Source of the DNA: Paracoccus amoyensis
GTDB lineage: Bacteria; Pseudomonadota; Alphaproteobacteria; Rhodobacterales; Rhodobacteraceae
Assembly (NCBI RefSeq): GCF_014490725.1
Contig: NZ_JACOQL010000002.1
Coordinates: forward strand, 786,993-850,992
Direction of reading: 5' to 3'
DNA length: 64,000 nt
Each line of letters starts with the position of its first letter. Positions within the stretch are counted from its first letter, which is position 1. Positions 18,301 through 28,500 of this stretch are shown in pieces. A model generated the notes under the pieces. The model saw only the letters and a list, made by a program, of their open reading frames with translations, had not been told where the DNA came from and made no database searches. The position numbers were made by a program, and so were the translations under genes.

Positions 18301-21300
18301 GACCCGCAAGATGATGATGTCGGCAGGCTGCATAACCTTAATGAGTTACTGAACCAAGGCGAAGGGCGGATCAGAATTGCCGCAGGGACCTCGGCTTCCG
18401 CAAATGTTGTCCAGAACAACGGTAATGCGACTATTGTTGTTGCGGGCACGCTGGACAGCACGACGACCGCATTGTTGAACACAGCCGATGCAACCGTAAC
18501 CCTTGCCGGCGGCAGGGTTCTGTCCGGTATAACGAACCAGGGCGAATTGACGGGCGCCGGCACCGTGGACGGAACCGTTACGAATACCGGTTCTGTCGTT
18601 GTGACCGGGGCGATGACGCTTGGGTCGCTGGATAACCAGAACGAAGTCTCGATTGAGCGAAACGGAGTTCTGAACGCTGGTGCGACTGTCGAAAACGCCG
18701 GCACCATGACGATCGCGGGGCGGTTGGCCGGCGGATTGAACAACCTCTCTGGCCACACCGTTAACCTGACGGGCGGGCGGATAGCGGCCGACCTGACCAA
18801 TTCCGGCACCGTCAACGGCCGCGGTCAGGTTGACGGAGTCATTCGCAACAATGCCAACGCGCGATTTACAACGACGGGGCGTTTGGCAACGGATCGCCTG
18901 ATAAACGAAGGGCGTGTTGATATCGCGGCAGATACGACCTTGGTATCCGCCAATGGCGTGACAAACCGCAACCAGCTTAATCTGAACGGCACATTGCAAG
19001 GGCGGCTGCGCAACGAAGCCGGTGCGACAACCAGGTTTGGCGCTGACAGCAAAATCGACGGCACGGCAAAAAATGACGGCACCATCACTGGCAATGTCGA
19101 TATTTCGCGCGAACTGACCAATACTGGCACCGCACGGATCAACGGTGAGGTTGGCACGATTGCCAATACGGACACTGGTAGGCTTTCCACAACGGGCAAT
19201 CTGTCGACGGATAGCCTGACGAATGATGGTGTCGTGAATGTCCGTGATCGGCATACACTGACCAGCACGGGTGATATTACCAACAACAAGACGATGAATG
19301 TTGCTGGCAGCGTCACAGTGACAGGGAACGACAGCGCACTGGTCAACAATTCAGGCGCAAAGTTGAATCTGGATGGCGCCACGCTGACCGGGAATGTTGA
19401 AAACAAGCAAGGCGCGTTGCTGGATATTCTTAACAGCAGCACCGTTGTCGGAAATCTGACCAATACCGGCACGATGGATAATACCAGCAACAATGGCAAT
19501 GTCGTTCTGACTGTCGAGGATGGGACGTTCACCAACTCTGGTATTGTCGGCGTCACTGGTGGCGGAAGAATGACGATCATGGCTGACGATATCGAACTGA
19601 CAGCCACGTCCGAAATAGATGCCTCCAAGGTTGCCCTTATTGGTTCAATCAGCAATTCCGGCACGCTGAGCTATTCCAAGAATACGCGTCTGACCGGAAA
19701 TCTGAACAACAGCAGTGGCATCGTCAGGATCAACGCGCGGGTTGATGCCCAGAATGATGGCACGAAATTCAATGTCACGAATGGTGGCAAATTCTATGTT
19801 GGCGGTGAGGCGGGTGCCGGGGCACTTGTAAACGTCAATGTCCTGACCAACCGTGGCGATACTTTCGTCATCGCGGATAACGGGCGTGTCACCGCAGACG
19901 AGGTTAACAACAGCGGCTCAATGACCGTTGCGGGGCAGTTGCGTGCGCCGTCTGTCAACAATACCGCCAGGGGAACATTGCGTCTGACGGGCGGCAATAT
20001 TGTCGGCAATGTCGATAACGCAGGCCGTGTGGTCGGCAGTGGCAAGATCACCGGCGTGTTGAACACTTCTGGTATCGCCAATGTTGCGCGGCGACAGACG
20101 TTGGAAGTCACGCAGGGCGCACGCAATAGCGGCACGATGACCGTTGCGGGGAACTTCATTGGTGCCGTGACCAACCAAGACGGTGGCACGCTGAAAGGTG
20201 GCGGCAAGATTACCGGAGATGTCAAAAACGCTGGCACGCTGAGCTGGAACGGAATTATCCAAGGGGATCTGACCAACACGGGTGCTCAGGCGGATATTTC
20301 GAACAGGATCGAAGGCGATCTGTGGAATGCCGCGATTCTTGATGTGTCGGATGATTTGTATGTCGGCGGCAAGGTGACCAATGGCAGCGAACAGCCAACC
20401 AACAACCTGCGCGCGGCTGCCACGCCAAAGATATTGATGACGGTCAAGGCCGGGTCGACCCTGACCGCGAATGAGGGGATCGCCAACCAGTCCGGTGCGA
20501 CGCTGGCCAATAACGGCCGCATCATCGGTGATATTACGAATGATGGTGTCTACAACCAGAACGGCACGTTGCGAGGTGATCTGATCGACAACGGCGAGGC
20601 GACCATTAATGGTCGCGTCAATGGAACGGTGCATGCCAATTCAAGTGCCATCGTGTTCAGGGAAAATGCCAGCATCCAGCAACTGAACCTCAATACGGAT
20701 TACAAGATTGACGCGGGACAGTCTGTCAGGGCTGATACGACCCGAATTGCCAAAGACAGCATTCTGACATTGGCAGGCGGGCTGGACGGTGCAGTGAACA
20801 ACCAGGGAACGATTCAGGCAGCGGGGAATGCGGGAAGCATTTCGGGTAAGCTGCACAACGACAATACGGTTTCGATGACCGAAGACAGCCCTGCCTATAC
20901 GACATTCAAGGTCGGTGGGCTGTCGGGCACCGGGACGTATAAGTTCGATCTCGACCTTAGCACAGGGCAGTCTGATACGATCGTGGTGGATGGCGGCGCT
21001 GCGACCGGCACTTACAATATCGATCTGGCGACGACCGGTGCCAATCGCCCCCGGCTGGGCACGCAAATTACCCTGATTGATGTGGATGACAGTCTGGGCG
21101 ATGCAAACAGCTATAACCTTGGCACGACGACTGGCCTGGCATCGGGCAATGAGCGTATCGTTTATGCCGTTCAACGGGCGGGCGAAAGCGGTGACCTGAA
21201 AATGGTCACGATGCTGAACCCTGCCATCGGGTCGCTGATCGGGAACGTTACGCTGACGCAGACCCTGATCGGATCAATCGTCAACCGTCCGACCAGCCCC

Positions 21301-22296
21301 TTCGTGACGGGCCTTGCCTTTGAAGATGCTGAAAAGCCGTGTGGTGTGGGTGCCTGGGGTCGTGCCACTGGTGGTACGGTCGACGCGACAGGGTCGTCCC
21401 GGTCCAGTAGCGGCTATGAAAATGCAGACAGCACCGTGACCGGCAGCTATTACGGGATGCAGGTCGGTAGCGATCTGGCATGTTTCGATGATCGCTTTGC
21501 TGGCTGGGACTTGACCGTTGGCGTCCTTGGTGGGGTCAACCAAGGCGATACCAATCAGCCGGTCTATGCCCCGGACACCGACAATGTCGGCCAAGTCACG
21601 TCCGAACTGCAAAGCTATACCAAAACTGACTTTACCCAAGTCTATGGCGGCATCTATGGGACCGCGACCAAAGATCGCTTCCAGGCTGATTTGCAGATCC
21701 GCGCCGAAAAGACTGACTTCACAATCGAAAACATCGCAGTCAGTGGCAGTGGTTTGGGGCTGGATAAGCAGGACTTCACAAGTGACAGCACCACGATCAG
21801 CGGCTCATTGGGCTATGCTTTCCCGATCGGTAAAAAAGGTTGGAGCGTGATGCCCACCGCCGGCTTTGCGTGGTCCAGCATCAAAACGGATTCGATCAAA
21901 TTTACGACCGAAGAGGAGGGTGCTACCGAAACGCTGAGCTTCGAGGATAGCAACCGGGTCATCGGACACGTTGGTGCAACGGTCGCCAAAACCTTCGTTG
22001 ACGAGGCGCGCAATTCGGCACTTTACGCCTTTGCAACCAGCACGGTCTATCACGACTTCGCGGACCCGACGGTGTCCATCTATACCCGCGTAGACGGGGG
22101 CAGAACCGATATCGAACGGATCGAGGCGGATAACCTTGGCACGTTCGGTGAGATCAGCCTTGGCGCCAACTACATCAAGGTTCTGGATGAAGGCTCTTTT
22201 GCGCGCCAGTTCAGCACCAGTGCGCGGATTGACGCCCGTTTCGGTGATGGTCTGGACAGCGTTGGCGTGACAGGGCAAATCCGTTGGCAATTCTGA
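15343..22296 (+). CDS. Giant type V autotransporter adhesin-like protein
   Basis: 2317 residues from ATG 15343; TTG 15328 and ATG 15376 are alternatives. The signal peptide ends near VSA-QEERYY. The passenger (about residues 45-1990) is built of many degenerate repeats of the type N-x-G-T-x-x-G-x-G-x-V-D-G-x-x-x-N-x-G, with recurring LTN, LNN and ITN steps, as expected of a long beta-helix. The last 325 or so residues are the autotransporter barrel, starting near GVGAWGRATGG and ending in the barrel signature RWQF with a terminal aromatic residue. It is probably an outer-membrane surface adhesin. It lies between the transglycosylase gene and tssK, splitting the T6SS core. Its first third (about 16150-17400) is visibly AT-richer than its neighbours, which suggests a separate origin. 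Confidence 0.87.
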   Translation: MMITPLRPAARMSNARLFLTTALIGVMPMVLIPTKVSAQEERYYDPRDTPFGGVDPRSGYTWNADNTNGNADEYWSDENGENHTVLGAADTGILTEDTGLFQDKVDITLSGQARLAGLIVRGDDDYSITGDGTGRLGFADADTVDAVRFDVENQDTTLNIGVALGGAITIAGQGTVAYDYTGNRGLIQSVAVEDGATFRNRGITKGLMTVQGGGTVVLRDNGNDDFATHVGAIRVQEDGVLELDGDDASDPLVADDADTTAVEQIINDAGGTINVISDSVVATDIVNNGRIYSDASGTVDLDLTGHQFTNTGVIETESDFDQIRILADRIVLQQTDVDNRNVTLVGDIVNNVTLALTRASDLYGQLTNNESGIVDVSAAIDGSDDSISNSGTINVLSNGSLRDLVQLDNSGTLTVAAGSGNGDDLSADLIENRGVAGRNARFNLSGRFSGDLNNRRYGTTTLSSGSEIFGDILNEGTLEGSGVIDGTLTNANQVRVNGELEIADLKNAGVVDIAGNGGNLVLTSGDFVNEAGGIVRVNGNISRSGNSSATVTNMSGGQLVLRGGMISADVQNDAGGQVILRADTRIDAGFENAGSLDNVTGNDIELDISGNTFANRGEIKNSGTGGTTSIIADEIRLEEGAVNIAGIDFIGDIINQATLLYSTAAQLNGGLTNTGAGNVVISRSLDANGNDITNEARMVLSTTTGATGNITDAGIVRNEGILAVEAGAEIEADEVINLRGTDSADELKLDGGTITAKVTNRGAFNATGTVDGDLINERQLTLLGRLDVDRLENSGDVHVGGGDVLNSDENISNSGRIHLIGSGVINVTGANSEFLNESGGTLRFSGGTLNSDLTNESGGIVNITGDSTIDGNFENLGTIKHDQAGQDYTLTIADGGEFIHDGNFIGGNGTLTIDAANIILRTAILESWVTLNGNVSVENDDAEYYRRAMTLPGSITNRPQGEIYVWADVDGDGHSIYNQGLVSVELDPQDDDVGRLHNLNELLNQGEGRIRIAAGTSASANVVQNNGNATIVVAGTLDSTTTALLNTADATVTLAGGRVLSGITNQGELTGAGTVDGTVTNTGSVVVTGAMTLGSLDNQNEVSIERNGVLNAGATVENAGTMTIAGRLAGGLNNLSGHTVNLTGGRIAADLTNSGTVNGRGQVDGVIRNNANARFTTTGRLATDRLINEGRVDIAADTTLVSANGVTNRNQLNLNGTLQGRLRNEAGATTRFGADSKIDGTAKNDGTITGNVDISRELTNTGTARINGEVGTIANTDTGRLSTTGNLSTDSLTNDGVVNVRDRHTLTSTGDITNNKTMNVAGSVTVTGNDSALVNNSGAKLNLDGATLTGNVENKQGALLDILNSSTVVGNLTNTGTMDNTSNNGNVVLTVEDGTFTNSGIVGVTGGGRMTIMADDIELTATSEIDASKVALIGSISNSGTLSYSKNTRLTGNLNNSSGIVRINARVDAQNDGTKFNVTNGGKFYVGGEAGAGALVNVNVLTNRGDTFVIADNGRVTADEVNNSGSMTVAGQLRAPSVNNTARGTLRLTGGNIVGNVDNAGRVVGSGKITGVLNTSGIANVARRQTLEVTQGARNSGTMTVAGNFIGAVTNQDGGTLKGGGKITGDVKNAGTLSWNGIIQGDLTNTGAQADISNRIEGDLWNAAILDVSDDLYVGGKVTNGSEQPTNNLRAAATPKILMTVKAGSTLTANEGIANQSGATLANNGRIIGDITNDGVYNQNGTLRGDLIDNGEATINGRVNGTVHANSSAIVFRENASIQQLNLNTDYKIDAGQSVRADTTRIAKDSILTLAGGLDGAVNNQGTIQAAGNAGSISGKLHNDNTVSMTEDSPAYTTFKVGGLSGTGTYKFDLDLSTGQSDTIVVDGGAATGTYNIDLATTGANRPRLGTQITLIDVDDSLGDANSYNLGTTTGLASGNERIVYAVQRAGESGDLKMVTMLNPAIGSLIGNVTLTQTLIGSIVNRPTSPFVTGLAFEDAEKPCGVGAWGRATGGTVDATGSSRSSSGYENADSTVTGSYYGMQVGSDLACFDDRFAGWDLTVGVLGGVNQGDTNQPVYAPDTDNVGQVTSELQSYTKTDFTQVYGGIYGTATKDRFQADLQIRAEKTDFTIENIAVSGSGLGLDKQDFTSDSTTISGSLGYAFPIGKKGWSVMPTAGFAWSSIKTDSIKFTTEEEGATETLSFEDSNRVIGHVGATVAKTFVDEARNSALYAFATSTVYHDFADPTVSIYTRVDGGRTDIERIEADNLGTFGEISLGANYIKVLDEGSFARQFSTSARIDARFGDGLDSVGVTGQIRWQF

Positions 22297-22352
22297 CCGG
22301 CTTGGCTTGACGCGCATATCGGCCTAGTTTGATGCCGAAGTAACAGGGTAAG

Positions 22353-22373
22353 ACCCGGCACATGTTGCCGGGT
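22353..22373 (+). terminator. Hairpin after the autotransporter gene, possible terminator
   Basis: A perfect 8-bp stem (22353-22360 with 22366-22373) and a 5-base loop lie in the 135-bp gap before tssK. No T-run follows, so it may be a weak terminator or an mRNA-stabilising hairpin. Confidence 0.35.
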
Positions 22374-22431
22374 TAGCCCATCATCGGGCACGTGCCCTGA
22401 ATTGATTTAAAGGCGGAAGGATTACAGCCGC

Positions 22432-23766
22432 ATGTCCTGGTTCAGCAAAGTCGCCTGGAAAGAGGGGCTGTTCATGCAGCCCCAGCATCTGCAACAGGCG
22501 GATCGCTACCACGAGCATCTTATCACTGCCCGTACCAAGCTGATAACCCCGTATCCATGGGGCGTTGCAGAGCTGACCGTTGATCGCGATCAGGCACAGC
22601 AGGGCATGTTGTCGCTGCGGGCGGTGTCCGGGATCATGCCGGACGGCACCCCATTTGACGCGCCGGGCACCGGACCTTTGCCTGTGCCGGTTGCCGTGCC
22701 CGAGGATGCGGCGGGACAGTTCGTTTGGCTGACTCTGCCCGACAGCTCGCCCAACATGCGTGACGCATCCCCTTATGAAGACGAAGGCGCGACCACACGT
22801 TGGGGCATTATCACGGAAACGGTCAGCGACTCGGCATCATCCATGCGGACCGAACAGGTGCTTGAACTGGCTGTGCCGCGGTTGGAACTGGCCGTCCGCA
22901 AGACGCCGCGTCCGGGCTATCAGAATATTCGTCTGGCCCGGATTACCGAAGTGCGTGACGGCGTTGTCACGCTGGACGAAACCTTTCCGCCGCCTGCGTT
23001 GGTCATTGGCGCACATCCGCAGATTCTGGGCTATCTGACCCGCGTGATCGGCTGGATCGAGGCGCGGTTGGAAAGTCTGTCGCGCTACGCCACCGATCCA
23101 TCGGCAGGCGGCGGCTTGCAGGCATCGGATTATCTGATGTTACTGACCTTGAACCGGAACATCGGGCAACTGCGCCACCTGACGCGGACATTCGCAATCC
23201 ACCCCGAGGTTTTGTATCGTGAATTGATCGGTTTGGCGGGTGAGTTGGCAACCTTTGATACCGGCAATCGCCATGCGCCCGATTATCCAGCCTATGATCA
23301 TGAGGACCCGAAAGAAGCGTTTTCGCAGATTGTGGCGGATATTCAGCGCCTTCTGTCGCGCGACGTGGGCCGTGCCATTCGCCTGCCGCTGCGCGAAGTT
23401 CGTCAGAACTCGTATCTGGCTGAGGTTCGCGACCGCAACCTGTTCCGCGACGCAACCTTTGTGATCGAGGTGGAAAGCGCCAAGCCGCTGACGCAGGTTC
23501 AAAGCCAGTTCCCCGAACTGTGCAAAGTCGGCCCGAATACGCGCATGTCCGAGATTGTGAACAACAACCTGCCGGGCATTATGTTGCAGCATCTGCCGAA
23601 CCCGCCACGGCAAATCAGAGTGCTGTCATCGAATGTTTATTTCAGGCTGGAAAAGAACTCGCCGCTATGGCGCGAGTTTTCCAATGCGCCCGCCATTGGC
23701 ATGCACTTTGCCGGCGAATGGCCGCATCTGAAACTTGAATTGTGGGCTGTGCCGGAGCGAGGCTGA
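22432..23766 (+). CDS. tssK: T6SS baseplate-membrane complex connector TssK
   Basis: 444 residues. TssK trimers connect the TssFG wedge to TssL and TssM. The start is characteristic: WFSKVAWKEGLFMQPQHLQQADRYHEHLI, equivalent to the V-x-W-x-E-G-x-x-L-x-P-Q-H-x-Q family motif. Further marks are GTPFDAPGTGPLP and the C-terminal YFRLEKNSPLWREF, where TssK reads Y-F-x-L. The ribosome site GGAAGG lies 11 bp before ATG. The stop overlaps the tssL start (TGATG), so tssK-tssL-tssM form one coupled group separate from the baseplate genes at the left of the locus. Confidence 0.95.
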   Translation: MSWFSKVAWKEGLFMQPQHLQQADRYHEHLITARTKLITPYPWGVAELTVDRDQAQQGMLSLRAVSGIMPDGTPFDAPGTGPLPVPVAVPEDAAGQFVWLTLPDSSPNMRDASPYEDEGATTRWGIITETVSDSASSMRTEQVLELAVPRLELAVRKTPRPGYQNIRLARITEVRDGVVTLDETFPPPALVIGAHPQILGYLTRVIGWIEARLESLSRYATDPSAGGGLQASDYLMLLTLNRNIGQLRHLTRTFAIHPEVLYRELIGLAGELATFDTGNRHAPDYPAYDHEDPKEAFSQIVADIQRLLSRDVGRAIRLPLREVRQNSYLAEVRDRNLFRDATFVIEVESAKPLTQVQSQFPELCKVGPNTRMSEIVNNNLPGIMLQHLPNPPRQIRVLSSNVYFRLEKNSPLWREFSNAPAIGMHFAGEWPHLKLELWAVPERG

Positions 23767-25583
23767 TGGCAGGCAAGGACGACGACGAAAAGACCGTATT
23801 CGGGGGGCCGCTGCCAAGCGGCAATCCCTTCGGACAGGGTGGAAATCAACAGCGGCCAAATACCGACATCTGGGGCCAGCCGCCTTCGTCGCGACCCAAC
23901 GACGATAGTCGCACCCAGATTGGGCGTCCGGGGCAGGGCTCTGGTAGCAGCAATCCTGGCTGGGGAAATCCCGGCTACGGAAATCAGGGCTACGGCAACC
24001 CGCCGCCCCCACAAAATCAATCGCCTTCGGGTTCGCCATTCGGAAATCCCGGATCCAATTCGCCCGGTAGCTCGCCCTTTGGCTCGCCCGGTTCGCCGTC
24101 GCCGGGCGCGGGAGGATATGATGCCGGTGGCGGACAAACGTGGCTGGGACGACCCGCGCGGGCCCCGGCATCAAACTATGATCCAAACCAGATTGGCCGT
24201 GCCGGGCAATCCGATCGCGGCTTCTTTCCAGATATCGGTGCGCGCCAGGCTGCGCCGACGCAGGCACATGGCCCGCGTATTCCCCTGCACGAAGCCCTGC
24301 AGGTCCGAGAGTTGGGGAATGGTTCCTCCTCGAACCCGCTTCTTGCGGCGGCGGCCAGCCTGTTGATTTTGCTGGGCCGCTTGCGCACGGGCATGGTCGA
24401 ATTGCAGGTCGCCCCGTTGATGGAACATGTGACCCGAGAGATCGATCGGTTCGAGCGGAATGCCCTGACCGCCGGCCTGAACCCGCATGAAGTGCTGGTT
24501 GCCAAATATGCGCTATCGGGGACCGCTGACGATATCGTGCAGAACCTGCCCGGTGGCGATCGCGGGAATTGGCAGCAATATTCGATGGTCGCCCGCTTTT
24601 TCCACAAGCGCGATTCCGGTGTTGGTTTCTTTCAGGAAGCTGAAAAAGCCATGCAGGCACCCGGTCAGAACTACAATCTGCTGGAATTGATGCTGGTCTG
24701 CCTGTCGCTGGGCTTCGAGGGGCAATTTCGGACCATGCCGAATGGGGCGGCCGATCTGGCCCGTATCCGCAGCGCAATTTATGAAAGCCTGCGCCGGGTT
24801 CAGCCCCGCCCGGATGAGGATATTTCCGTCACATGGACGCCCGTCATTCAGGATCGCGGGCGACGTTTTGCGTCGATCCCGATTCCGGCTGTCCTTGGGG
24901 GCGGGTTGGCGGCCTTGGTGGCGGCGTTCGCTGTTTTTGGCACCTTGATAAATCGCGATGGTGCGAAAGCGGCCGAGGTCGTGCGCGGCGTCTATTCCGC
25001 GTCACCGGTCATCCAGATCGACCGTAGCACACCGGGACCGGCCTATGTCGCAGAGGTGCCGCAACTGGACCGTATTCGCGATGCCTTTGCGTCCGAGATT
25101 TCGGACGGCCGCGTCGGTGTGGATGCCAAAGGCGACTATATCGCCATCCGGGTTGGAAACCTGCAACTGTTCGATCTGGGCAAGGTCGAGGTGAAGCCTG
25201 GCTTTGCCGATCTGGCAGGGCGCATCGCCGAGGTTTTGAACCAGGAGAGTGGTCCCCTTGTGATCGAGGGGCATACCGATAATCTGCCTTTGTCCGGCAC
25301 CGGACGGTTCAAGGATAATTACCAACTTTCTACCGCCCGCGCAGAAGGTGTCTCGACCGTCCTGAAACCGCTGTTGAATGACCCCGGTCGGGTCGAGGTG
25401 GTTGGCAAGGGTGAAGACCAGCCGGTTGGTGACAACGCAACGCCCGAGGGGCAATCGTCCAATCGCCGCGTCGAAATCCTGTTGGCGCGTGAGGGCACCT
25501 ATGATGCGCCCGCCGACGCAAATACCGACGCCGCCACGGCAAATGCACCAGCAGCCGAGGCTGGAACGGAGACTGAGAATTGA
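23766..25583 (+). CDS. tssL: T6SS inner-membrane protein TssL with C-terminal OmpA-like domain
   Basis: 605 residues. Residues 1-170 are a long low-complexity cytoplasmic tail rich in Gly, Pro, Asn, Ser and Gln with repeated NPG and SPFG units. The DotU/TssL domain spans about 185-345 (NPLLAAAASLLILLGRLR, then CLSLGFEGQFR), the membrane helix 371-396, and an OmpA-type peptidoglycan-binding domain about 455-575 (EGHTDNLPLSG, then NRRVEILLA). Extended TssL proteins of this kind bind peptidoglycan directly. Start ATG 23766 overlaps the tssK stop; the end overlaps tssM. In Agrobacterium tumefaciens TssL is the target of PpkA, and both genes occur here; whether phosphorylation happens in this organism is inference. 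Confidence 0.94.
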   Translation: MAGKDDDEKTVFGGPLPSGNPFGQGGNQQRPNTDIWGQPPSSRPNDDSRTQIGRPGQGSGSSNPGWGNPGYGNQGYGNPPPPQNQSPSGSPFGNPGSNSPGSSPFGSPGSPSPGAGGYDAGGGQTWLGRPARAPASNYDPNQIGRAGQSDRGFFPDIGARQAAPTQAHGPRIPLHEALQVRELGNGSSSNPLLAAAASLLILLGRLRTGMVELQVAPLMEHVTREIDRFERNALTAGLNPHEVLVAKYALSGTADDIVQNLPGGDRGNWQQYSMVARFFHKRDSGVGFFQEAEKAMQAPGQNYNLLELMLVCLSLGFEGQFRTMPNGAADLARIRSAIYESLRRVQPRPDEDISVTWTPVIQDRGRRFASIPIPAVLGGGLAALVAAFAVFGTLINRDGAKAAEVVRGVYSASPVIQIDRSTPGPAYVAEVPQLDRIRDAFASEISDGRVGVDAKGDYIAIRVGNLQLFDLGKVEVKPGFADLAGRIAEVLNQESGPLVIEGHTDNLPLSGTGRFKDNYQLSTARAEGVSTVLKPLLNDPGRVEVVGKGEDQPVGDNATPEGQSSNRRVEILLAREGTYDAPADANTDAATANAPAAEAGTETEN

Positions 25584-28500
25584 GACTATTCGGCCTTAAC
25601 CTGCGCGCTCCGCGTTGGCGCGACCATGGCTGGTGGCGCTGGACCGTGTCGCTGATCGGCTTGCTGCTATTGTGCCTTGCTATCTGGATCGGTGGACCGA
25701 TGACCGGGTGGGGGCCGCTGACTACCATCAAGTGGCGCCTGATCATCATTATCTTGGTCCTTGCGATCTTTGCGAGTTTTGCAATCATTCGCTGGCGCCG
25801 CCGTGTGCGCGCAGCCCGCGAGATCGAAGCCGCGCTACTGCCTGTCGAACCCGAGGGTGACGGCAAGGTGTTGGCTGAAAAGATGCAAGAGGCGCTGGCT
25901 GTCCTGAAAAAATCAGGCGGGGCCGCGTCGCTTTACGATCTGCCATGGTATGTCATCATCGGGCCGCCGGGTGCTGGCAAGACCACCGCGCTTGCCAATT
26001 CCGGGCTGGAATTCCCCTTGGCGCAGAACAACGCCGTCTCGGGCTTTGGCGGCACGCGTAACATGGATTTCTGGTTTGCCGAAGATTCGGTCCTGATCGA
26101 CACCGCCGGCCGTTACACAACGCAAGACAGCGATTCAGTGGCGGATAAGGCAAGCTGGGATTCGTTCCTTGGGCTGTTAAAGCGCACGCGCCCGAACCGT
26201 CCGATCAATGGCGTGATCCTGTCCTTCTCGGTCGAAGACATGATGAAGGATGACGGGGTGACACTGACCCGTCATGCCGAAACCGTCCGGGCCCGTCTGG
26301 CCGAACTACATGAACAGCTGAAGATTGATTTTCCAGTCTACGTCATGTTCACCAAGGCAGACCTGATTGCTGGCTTCCGTGAATATTTCGCCAGCTTCAG
26401 CCTGAACCGCCGCAAGTTGGTCTGGGGCGTCACCTTTCAGACCAAGGATCGCAAGGCCATCACGCACGAGGCGGTTCCAGCGGAGTTTGATCGCCTTGTC
26501 GCGCGCTTGTCGGACGAAATCATCGACCGCTTGTCCGAAGAACCCGATGGTGTCGCACGCATCGCAATCTTTGGCCTGCCGGGGCAGATGGCACTGTTGC
26601 GTGACAACGTATCTGGTTTTCTGCGCCGCGTGTTCGAGCCGACGCGATATAAGACCAATGCCATTCTGCGCGGCTTCTATTTCACGTCGGGCACGCAAGA
26701 GGGCACGCCGGTCGATCAGGTGCTTGGTGCGATCCAGCAGCCCGGTTCGACAGGGAGTTTCAGCGCCGGCTTCATGTCGGGGCGTGGAAAAAGCTTCTTC
26801 ATCCATGATTTGCTGCGACGGGTGATTTTCCCTGAACAGGGGTGGGTCTCATTCGATCAGAAAGCTGTGAGGCGGGCGTTTGCTGTGCGGACTGCGGCGC
26901 TTTCGATCATCGGAATTGGCGTTGTTGGTGGGGTCGCAGCCCTTGGATACAGCTATTGGCTGAACCAGCGACTGGTGCGCACGGCCGAGCAGGAAATGAC
27001 GGCCTATACCGTGGCCGCCGGACCGGAACTGAACCGCGAGGTGATCGACGATACCGATTTGCGGCCAATCGTCCCGTTGTTGAACGACATTGCAACCATT
27101 CCAGCAGGCTATGGCGACAGCGAAGAGCCCAGCATGTGGGAAGGCTTTGGTCTGGGTCAACGTGACCGGCTTAACCGCGTTGCGACCGAAAGCTACTCGG
27201 ATGCGTTGGAGCGGATGCTGCGCCCGCGTCTGATCCTGGACCTTGAACGGCGTATCCCGCAGATCATCGCCTCGGGCGAAATGACCGAAATTTATCGCGC
27301 CCTGAAGGTCTATCTGTTGTTGGGCAAGCAGGGCGAGACGACCGACGACCCGGCGATCATGTCATGGTTCGAACAAAGCTGGCGCGAGGAATATCCGGGG
27401 CTTTCGGGGCTGGACATGATCGACCAGCTTAAGCTGCATCTGACCGCCATGCTGGATCTGGACGATACTCGTGATCTGCTGATTGATCTGGATCAATCGA
27501 CGGTGGACCGTGCGCGCGCCGCAATCGCACAGCTTCCGCTGGATGAGCAGGCATATGCGATCATCATGGACGGCGTATCCGCGACCAGCCTGAAAGACTG
27601 GCGTCTGGCCGAAGCTGTTGGCGGCAATGTCGCGGCACAGGTCTTTGCAACGCGTGATGGCAGCGATCTGACCAATGCCGTTGTGCCCTCGATCTATACC
27701 TATGAAGGGTTCTGGGGCTATTTCTACGATCAGCTTGGCGTCGTGGGTGATGAGCTTCGCCGCGATCAATGGGTGCTTGGCGATCTTGGCAGCTCGAATG
27801 AAATCGAAGGACGACTTGCGCGTTTGGACCGTGATCTGATGGATCGCTATCGCCGCGATTTCATTGCAGCCTGGAATGGCGTTCTGGACAACCTGACACT
27901 GGCTTCGCTGGTGGCCGACAAGCCACAGTATACGGTGCTTGCCAGCGCGGCATCGGCATCAGGGTCGCCGATCTTGGAACTGGTCAACGCGGTGGCCAAG
28001 GAAACCAACCTGCCGCGCGAATATGAACAGTTCGAGGGCGAAGGCGCGGTGGCCCCTCCTCCCGGCGAGGGCGAAGATGCTGCCGCGGGTAGCGGCGCCG
28101 CAAGTTCTATTGCGCGTCAGATCGGCAATCGCATCGAATCCCGTTCTTCGGGCGTTCAGCGCATCATTATTGATGCCGCGCAGGCCGAAGCGAAAACCGG
28201 TGGGCAAGGCGGCGGTTCTGGCGGCGGTGCGGGTGGCGGGGGATCGCCGACCAGCATTACCGCGCCTATCGAAGCCATCGCGGATGAGTTTGAAAACTGG
28301 CAATTGCTGGTCGAGGGAGAGCCAAACCAGCGCCCGATCGACACCCTTCTTGGCGATCTTGGGTCGGTTTATGATAATCTGCGGTTGGCGGTTCATAATC
28401 CTGATCAGGCCGAAGCCGCGATGCCGACACTGCTGAACAAGCTGACGCAATATAATTCCCAACTTCCCGATCAGCTTGGGCAGATGATGAGCAAGGCGGA

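Noticed and set aside
16150..20650. Repeated short sequence units resembling a CRISPR array or tandem DNA repeats
   Set aside because: The units are degenerate, lie in frame within one long coding sequence and vary in length and spacing, as in a beta-helix passenger. There is no constant repeat-spacer pattern.
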